The notes under the pieces are model-generated. The model searched no databases, was not told the origin of the DNA, and was given only the letters and a program-made list of their open reading frames with translations. From positions 606,001 through 670,000 of the forward strand of contig JABMCL010001079.1 in the NCBI GenBank assembly GCA_018857735.1: 64,000 bases of DNA, in the 5' to 3' direction. This DNA comes from Alviniconcha marisindica. Lineage: Eukaryota; Mollusca; Gastropoda; Provannidae. A program made the position numbers and the translations under genes. Below, piece after piece: positions 59,201-64,000 of this stretch (position 1 is the first letter of the stretch; the number at the start of each line of letters is the position of its first letter).

Positions 59201-62200
59201 TAGAAAATCTCATAACAGAGGACTGGGCTGATCATAAATAATTTTTAAAAATCTGGTCCTGCATTGGACTGGAGAAAACAGAAAAACGCAGGCATCTCAC
59301 CACGCAAAGCAGCAAACTGGTTGTGGACAACAAAACAACAACAACAAAACAAAGAACAGAAGAAAAGTAAAGAAAACAAAGACCGATTTTAAACAGGCAA
59401 CTTCAATTAACCTTCATCATGATATAAACTTGGAGTGAAGTTGAATTAACTGTAACTGTAAGATGCTCTGTGTCCCTACAAGATACCAATCACCCATGCT
59501 GCAATGCCAACAGCATGACCACCATTCCAAACAGAGAAGCTACTGAAAAATCTCAACCCGGCCATCACAATTAAGTCAGCAGACCCGGTGGTATCAAGTG
59601 CTAGAGTGCTTTGAGAAGCTGCCGAGGATCTAGGAGGTAGCTCCACCACCAGCGCTTTGCTGCTAAATCTCACTGAGCATGGAAATTGTTCCAAGTGATT
59701 GGACAATAGTCTTCAAAAAGGGAGAAAGGCACAATACTAACAAAACACACTACTCTCCAGAACTATCCCAGAGTGGAACTGAGTTGCCCTGTGCGGCTAC
59801 TGCTGAGCCTTAACTACTCTTTTTACTGAGTCCAGACTAAAGCACATCTTCTATGGTCACTAATGCTCAAATTCCAGGATCCGCCCCAACATCTCCTACA
59901 GTTGTCTTCTCTCCCCCCCCCCCCCCCCCCCTTTTTTTAACCCTTTCACTGCCATGCTTGCCCCGCCGTCATTCGGAAAACAACCAGTAAAAGTGCCAAA
60001 TTTGAAATCATTAAAGATTTCCCCCCTTTGCATGAGCACGTGAAAGGACTTCTATCAAAAGCCCAGTATTGAAAGTGGGTTTGTTATAGGATCATCAAAT
60101 ATACTGTTTGCAGCCGTGTATGTGTGCACTTTACAGTCCGGAAATTTTACAGACTGGGGCAGTGAAGGGGTTAAAATGCGGCACTACTTCCTGTAGTCTA
60201 GGAAGTTGGTTGCTATACAGAAGAAGAACACGGCAACGTGATGGACAGCCAATGAGTCACGGCACTGAGATCTCAGTGGTCATCGCGCACCACAACTATG
60301 TATCAGTCAAGTCCAGTCAGTTTTCCGGTACTTTATGCTAAGTCGGCTGCACTGTGAGCTAGCTGTCACCACCACTGAGAACGTTTCTTCTGCCCTCGGT
60401 CAATTGACTAAGATGGACAGCGGTGAAAGCCGTTGTTATGTAATACGCTGTGAACTGTGGGGGAAAAGTCGCAAGGCAGTGCCCGCATGCACACCACAAC
60501 TTTGGATAGGAGGACGGTGGTGGGCCGAAGCGACCCCCCCCCCCCCCCCCCCCAACACACACACACACACACACACCTTCCAACCCTCCTCCCCCAGTCA
60601 TTTCGGCCGGCGCAGACTCGCGCCGGGAGGCCAAGTGCACAAATCAAGCGGCCTGGCATGTCAACTGGATGGCCCCTCCATCACCCCCAACACATTGACT
60701 CAGCCAACTGCTAATGAGAAGGCCGCAAAAACCACCGGGGACAAGGTCGCCTAACAACAACAACGAAAAAAGTAACTGCTCGAGTCTCAGTGAGTAAAGC
60801 AGACAGAAATGGAATGGGTGGAGGCCGCAGGAAGAGAAAGGACGAGAGACTGAGGTCCACCGTCAATCAGACGAACATTGGAACTGCCGTTTCAAAGGCA
60901 ACGTTGGAAAACTTCTGAGAGACGAGGTGGAGCGCATATGGCTTTTCTGGGCGCGTAGATACCATCTTGAGCTGAACTGAACAAAAGGAGGGGGGAGGGA
61001 GAGAGAGATGTTGGCCCGTCACGTGACGCCCCCAGTCAACGCTGAAGAGACGAGATCCGTGCCACCATCACCATGGCGGCAACACTGACACGGTAAAACG
61101 CTCATGCAGCTCACGAACACTGCAAACCACGTGGGCAAACTCGCCAACACACAACCCCCAGGTAAACAAATTCCTGAGAGCTAGGCCATCAGACCCGTTG
61201 GGGGACAGGCGCAAACAGAAAGGGTGTCGACTCAGTGACACAATCACCTAACACCACCTTCTCCCTTCGCCCTTTTTTGACGACTCGGCTACATTCGAGT
61301 TCAGTGTTGCTTTACGTCCACCGAGACCCTACGGACTATTAGGGACAGGGAGCCCAGGACGGCCACCTCGACTTTCACACAGCTCCTGAGCTCTTTTCTC
61401 TAATGTTGCTTTACGTCCACAGAGACCCTACGGACTATTAGGGACGGGGAGCCCAGGACGGCCACCTCGACTTTCACACTGTTCCTGAACTCTGTTCTCT
61501 AATGTTGCTTTACGTCCACAGAGACCGTATGGAGTATTACTTTATTATGGACGGGGAGCTCAGGACGGCCACCTCGTCTTTCACACTGTTCCTGAGTTCT
61601 GTTCTCTGATGTTGTTTTACGTCCTGCAGAGACTGTATGGACTATTAGGGACGGGGAGCCCAGGACGGCCACCTCGATTTTCACACAGCTCCTGAACTCT
61701 GGATCCTCGGCTACGCACAAGGATTGAGAGACAAGAACAAGGGTAGCACGTGCAGTGCAGTGCAGTCACACTGGATACAAAACGTTTGCTGCCAGTTTGC
61801 TGGACAGACACTACCCTAAGTCTTTGGTGTGGATGAGGGAATTGGAAAAAGGACAATAAGAACAATTCGGTGTATAAATTCGTGCAGAAATGGTAGATGG
61901 CTGTGAGACAGCGAGACTGCAAGAATGCCATGTATTAACAAAAGAAAAGGCAGAAGCATAGGACAAGCAGAAAGGATTACACACCAAATTAACAAATGTA
62001 GAAAGCAAACTCGCAACAGATCAAAAGAATAAGCTCCAACATGAAAGCATAACTTGTGAAGATAAAACAAACAAAACAAAAACAGAACCGGAAATCAGCA
62101 AACTTCCTGCAGCACTCAGTCGTACTACCAACCAAATCAAGAACAAAAGTGTGTAAGAAGGGAGAAACATACAACCTTTCCTGCCTGAAGCATTCCCTGA

Positions 62201-63007
62201 AACCAGTCGACTTTTACATATTTAATGGAAACAGAATAATTTTGTTTCTGTAGTTGACCTGCTTGGCGCCCAGCGCACTCACGTGCATGCAGCACACACG
62301 CATACGGGTACCGACCTCACACAAGCATACGGGTACCCATACCGACCTCACACAAGCATACGGGTACCCACCCATCCCCCACAAGCATACGGGTATCCAC
62401 CCGGTACCGACCCACCCCCACACCACAAGTATACGGGTACCCACCCTCCCACCACAAGCATACGGGTACCCACCCACCCACCACAAGCATACGGGTACCC
62501 ACCCACCCATCCCATCATATGGGTACCCACCCACCCATCCCATCATATGGGTACCACCCACCCCCACCCATCCACATGTCCCCCACCCCCCCACCCATCC
62601 ACATGGGTACCCACCCACCCTCACACACACACACACATACACACACGTGTACACACACACACACACGCACGCACGCACGCACGCTCACACACACACACAC
62701 ACACACACCGGTCTCGGACCACTCTCCCCTAGTGACTACACTGACCTTTGACAAGCAGATAAGCTGAGGTGGAGGCAAAGCCCTCCGAATTCTCCGCCCT
62801 GCAGCGGTAGTTGCCCTGGTCGTTGTGGCCGATGTTCTCCATAATCATGGAGATGACGCCTTCGTAGGTGTGGTCGAAGCTGTAGCGGTCGTTGTCCGTG
62901 ATGTCTCGGCCATCCTTGAACCAGCGGATCTCTGGTCGCGGATGACCGATGACGCGGCACTCGAAGCGCTTGGTGCCGCCAATCACGGTGTGGGTGTTGG
63001 ACGGCAT
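51857..63007 (-). CDS. Gene 1: Ig - acidic disordered region - Ig - Ig - C-terminal hydrophobic anchor
   Basis: Six exons (62746-63007, 56287-58515, 54912-55146, 53964-54061, 52584-52781, 51857-52056) sum to 3,222 nt, exactly 1,073 codons plus TGA, with matching phases (1,1,2,1,1). Residues about 8-86 form an I-set Ig, about 90-800 are acidic and disordered, 804-909 and 910-1007 are Ig domains, and 1008-1073 a Ser/Thr-rich tail with a 15-residue Leu/Ala/Val/Phe-rich segment (1050-1064) followed by Lys-Lys. There is no signal peptide. The Ig style is that of intracellular muscle proteins, so a tail-anchored sarcomere-membrane linker is the favoured guess. I do not recognise the family. It may instead be an alternative short product of the adjoining Unc-89-like locus. 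The start ATG has an in-frame TAG 21 nt upstream if that stretch is unspliced. Confidence 0.8.
52584..52781 (-). CDS. Gene 1 exon 5: Ig domain 3, second part
   Basis: A 198-nt phase-1/phase-1 exon encoding [40 protein letters not shown] and [20 protein letters not shown]. It is a canonical I-set C to G strand sequence with D-A-G-E-Y-x-C. The donor GAAA|GTAGGT was chosen over TAG|GTGTAG because only it matches the phase of the tail exon. Introns on both sides (52057-52583 and 52782-53963) hold no feature beyond a short (TA)n at 52460. Confidence 0.9.
53964..54061 (-). CDS. Gene 1 exon 4: Ig domain 3, first part
   Basis: A 98-nt exon (phase 2 in, phase 1 out) with [20 protein letters not shown] and [12 protein letters not shown], strands A-B of an Ig domain including the B-strand Cys. 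It joins exon 5 as [13 protein letters not shown]. The acceptor is TTGTTTTTCAG and the donor AAAG|GTAAAC. Confidence 0.88.
54062..54911. other. Intron with poly-G
   Basis: AT-rich intron with a G18 run at 54339-54356 and no other recognised feature. Confidence 0.6.
54912..55146 (-). CDS. Gene 1 exon 3: Ig domain 2, second part
   Basis: A 235-nt exon (phase 1 in, phase 2 out) with [40 protein letters not shown] and [18 protein letters not shown]. The fold is clear, but the F-strand Cys is Leu (GTYTLTAHN). The matching B-strand Cys in exon 2 is Ser, so the disulfide pair is lost together. The linker [14 protein letters not shown] follows. Confidence 0.9.
55370..56064. repeat. (TG)n blocks, two related copies
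   Basis: Three TG-rich blocks with GCATGCATG interruptions at 55370-55665, 55718-55935 and 55980-56063. AGACCATCATCTTTTCACTC at 55337 recurs as AGACCATTATCTTTTCACTC at 55687, so the block plus its flank was duplicated with a period of about 350 bp. Confidence 0.93.
56287..58515 (-). CDS. Gene 1 exon 2: long acidic Ser/Glu/Lys-rich region
   Basis: One 2,229-nt phase-1/phase-1 exon (743 codons). It opens [20 protein letters not shown] and [20 protein letters not shown], then is dominated by Ser, Glu, Lys, Thr and Ala. Between about residues 250 and 360 of the protein it has loose repeats built on SVETEE and KSK, for example [14 protein letters not shown] and [13 protein letters not shown]. It contains many Ser-Lys and Ser-Glu sites suited to casein-kinase-type phosphorylation. 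The last 30 residues ([26 protein letters not shown]) start Ig domain 2. The long uninterrupted open frame and matching splice sites make it certain to be coding. A specific function cannot be read from it. Confidence 0.92.
59085..59308. repeat. 110-bp tandem duplication
   Basis: AGAAAATCTCATAACAGAGG through GAAAAACGCAGGCACCTCAC occurs twice in a row (59092-59195 and 59203-59305) with few differences. It lies just before the LINE fragment and may be part of the same old element. Confidence 0.85.
59540..59770 (+). pseudogene. Decayed LINE reverse-transcriptase fragment
   Basis: The plus strand from about 59540 reads [26 protein letters not shown] and, in part, [17 protein letters not shown], then a shifted KKGERHN-like piece. 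This follows the non-LTR reverse-transcriptase order [39 protein letters not shown]. It carries at least two stops and frame slips. It is an inactive jockey/CR1-like remnant. Confidence 0.65.
60534..60575. repeat. Poly-C followed by (CA)n
   Basis: C20 at 60534-60553 then (CA)n to 60575. A further C19 run with T7 lies at 59913-59938. Confidence 0.93.
61018..61094. promoter_or_regulatory. CpG-containing candidate promoter with palindromic ATG (putative)
   Basis: GTCACGTGAC (61018-61027) is a perfect extended E-box. At 61070-61078 CACCATGGCGG gives strong initiation contexts on both strands: plus ATGGCGGCAACACTGACACG followed by GTAAAA, and minus GCCGCCATGG followed by eleven codons. Either could be a first exon of another transcript, but no partner exon is visible. 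Confidence 0.2.
61300..61700. repeat. Inverted array, left arm (about 100-bp units)
   Basis: Four units with TGTTGCTTTACGTCCACAGA, GACTATTAGGGACGGGGAGC and GGACGGCCACCTCGACTTTC. The reverse complement of the same unit forms the array at 63070-63535 on the other side of the N-terminal Ig exon of gene 1. A single copy is at 36100-36217. Confidence 0.9.
62290..62640. repeat. CATACGGGTACCCACC minisatellite
   Basis: About ten irregular units of 20-40 bp containing ACAAGCATACGGGTACCCAC, later CCCATCATATGGGTACCCAC. KpnI-like GGTACC recurs in each unit. It ends in (CA)n at 62625-62708, about 40 bp from the Ig exon donor. Confidence 0.9.
62746..63007 (-). CDS. Gene 1 exon 1: start codon and N-terminal Ig domain
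   Basis: From ATG 63007: [40 protein letters not shown] and [20 protein letters not shown], a full I-set Ig with both Cys and the strand-C Trp, ending LLVK at the donor AAAG|GTCAGT (phase 1). An in-frame TAG lies 21 nt upstream (63028), which favours this ATG. However, the Ig lacks part of strand A, and an acceptor-like CATCCCAG at 63020 would allow an upstream coding exon instead. Confidence 0.85.
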
Positions 63008-63069
63008 GGTGCAGGGCTGGGATGACTAGGCACCTGGACAAAAGGCAAAAGGTGTTCACGGTAACAAGG

Positions 63070-63535
63070 TGACCACAGAGCTGTGCGAAAGTCGAGATGG
63101 CCGTCCTGGGTTCCCCGTCCCTAATAGTCCTTATAGTCTCTGTGGACGTAAAGCAACACTGAACGAATACTATCTCGCAGAGCTCAGGAGCTGTGTGAAA
63201 GTTGAGGTGGCCGTCTAATAGTCCGTATGGTTTCTGTGGACGTAAAGAACATTGGACGAACACTATGTGGCAGAGCTCCCCGTCCCTAATAGTCCTTATA
63301 GTTTCTGTGGACGTAAAGCAACATTGAACGAACACTATCTCGAGCTGTGTGAAAGTCGAGGTGGCCGTCCTGGGCTCCCCGTCCCTAATAGTCCTTATGG
63401 TCTCTGTGGACGTAAAGCAACACTGAACGAGCACTCTCGCAGAGCTCAGCAGCTGTGTGAAAGTCGAGGTGGCTGTCCTGTACTGGGCTCCCCGTCCTAA
63501 TAGTCCTTATGGTCTCTAAGTGTGGACGTAAAGCA
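63070..63535. repeat. Inverted array, right arm
   Basis: About five units of 60-125 bp with GTGTGAAAGTCGAGGTGGCC, CCGTCCCTAATAGTCCTTAT and TGTGGACGTAAAGCAACA, the reverse complement of the 61300-61700 array. Sequence 63540-64000 beyond it has only a short GCATGCATGCACGTGCATG/TG tract (63840-63878) and nothing else recognised. Confidence 0.9.
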
Positions 63536-64000
63536 ACATTGACCTTGAATAAGGTGACCACAACATTTGGTTTGGCTGAGACGAGTGGGAGGGTGCACTA
63601 AGGGAGGTAGGGGGCTTAACTACGACTGAAAGCACCCTTTGCAGACACGTCAAATTTCATTGAGCATTGCGTGTCACAAAGCGCTGTAAAGTGCCGGTGT
63701 TCTTTTATTTTCGTCGATTCTGGAATAACCTTACTGCTACATACATGTGCTTACACAAGCGATAGAATACAGTGGGATCTGCATTAACGTTTGTGTCGCT
63801 AAATGCACCTGTGTGCTTGTCAGTGCCGTTCAGTTGTGCTTGCGTGCGTGCATGCATGCACGTGCATGTGTGTGTGTGGTTCGTTGGTTGTTCAGCTGTC
63901 TTCTTCTATTCCTCTCCCATGATACTCCATGGTTTGTTGGTTTGTTTCCCATGATATTCCGAAAGAACAGGTGGTACACCCTACATATGTGGCTTCGAAT

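Larger units (their letters stand above)
58516..62745. other. 4.2-kb intron of gene 1
   Basis: Between the N-terminal Ig exon and the long exon. It contains (CCCCCA)n/(GCAC)n at 58676-58765, a 110-bp tandem duplication, a dead reverse-transcriptase piece, C-tracts, a GC-richer island near 60.9-61.1 kb, one arm of the inverted arrays, and a CATACGGGTACCCAC minisatellite. No supported exon lies inside it. Confidence 0.65.

Noticed and set aside
59476..59706. A 76-codon minus-strand frame
   Set aside because: Antisense shadow of the decayed reverse-transcriptase fragment, whose plus strand carries the recognisable motif order.

Overview
The window looks like nuclear DNA of an invertebrate animal, most likely a mollusc or other lophotrochozoan. 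The reasons are intron-rich muscle giant-protein genes with phase-1 Ig and Fn3 exons, very abundant (TG)n, (GA)n, (TA)n and poly-C tracts, tRNA-derived SINEs and minisatellites. The taxon is inferred, not proven. All convincing coding sequence is on the minus strand, so it reads from high to low coordinates. Exon ends below come from matching GT/AG sites, reading frame and codon phase across every junction.

Gene 1 (63007 to 51857) has six coding exons that join without a frame break into 1,073 codons plus a stop. Its order is an Ig domain, one 2.2-kb exon encoding about 715 residues of acidic Ser/Glu/Lys-rich sequence, two more Ig domains, and a last exon ending in a short hydrophobic segment plus Lys-Lys and a stop. 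A poly(A) signal with a GU-rich downstream element lies near 50.3 kb.

Gene 2 (49290 to beyond the left edge) is an Unc-89/obscurin-type muscle Rho-GEF. I joined 31 exons (about 2,561 codons) in phase: SH3, a second SH3, DH, PH, linker, Ig, a 600-residue Pro/Glu/Val/Lys-rich exon resembling titin PEVK, four Ig domains, two short linkers and eight consecutive Fn3 domains. Both ends of this protein are missing: no certain start exon was found, and any further Ig or kinase exons lie left of position 1. The DH-PH unit should act on Rho-family GTPases, and the Ig/Fn3 array should dock to the sarcomere M-band or its equivalent.

Introns and flanks hold little but repeats: (TG)n tracts over 1 kb, a 1.2-kb 28-bp minisatellite, other minisatellites, SINEs of at least two families, palindromic and TIR elements, and a decayed LINE reverse transcriptase at 59.5 kb. 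A recurring oddity is that tandem duplications straddle or abut splice junctions at five exons, producing decoy donor or acceptor sites. At the first Fn3 case the array contains about 17 donor-bearing 33-bp units in an open reading frame. I saw no functional tRNA or rRNA gene, no CRISPR array and no bacterial feature.
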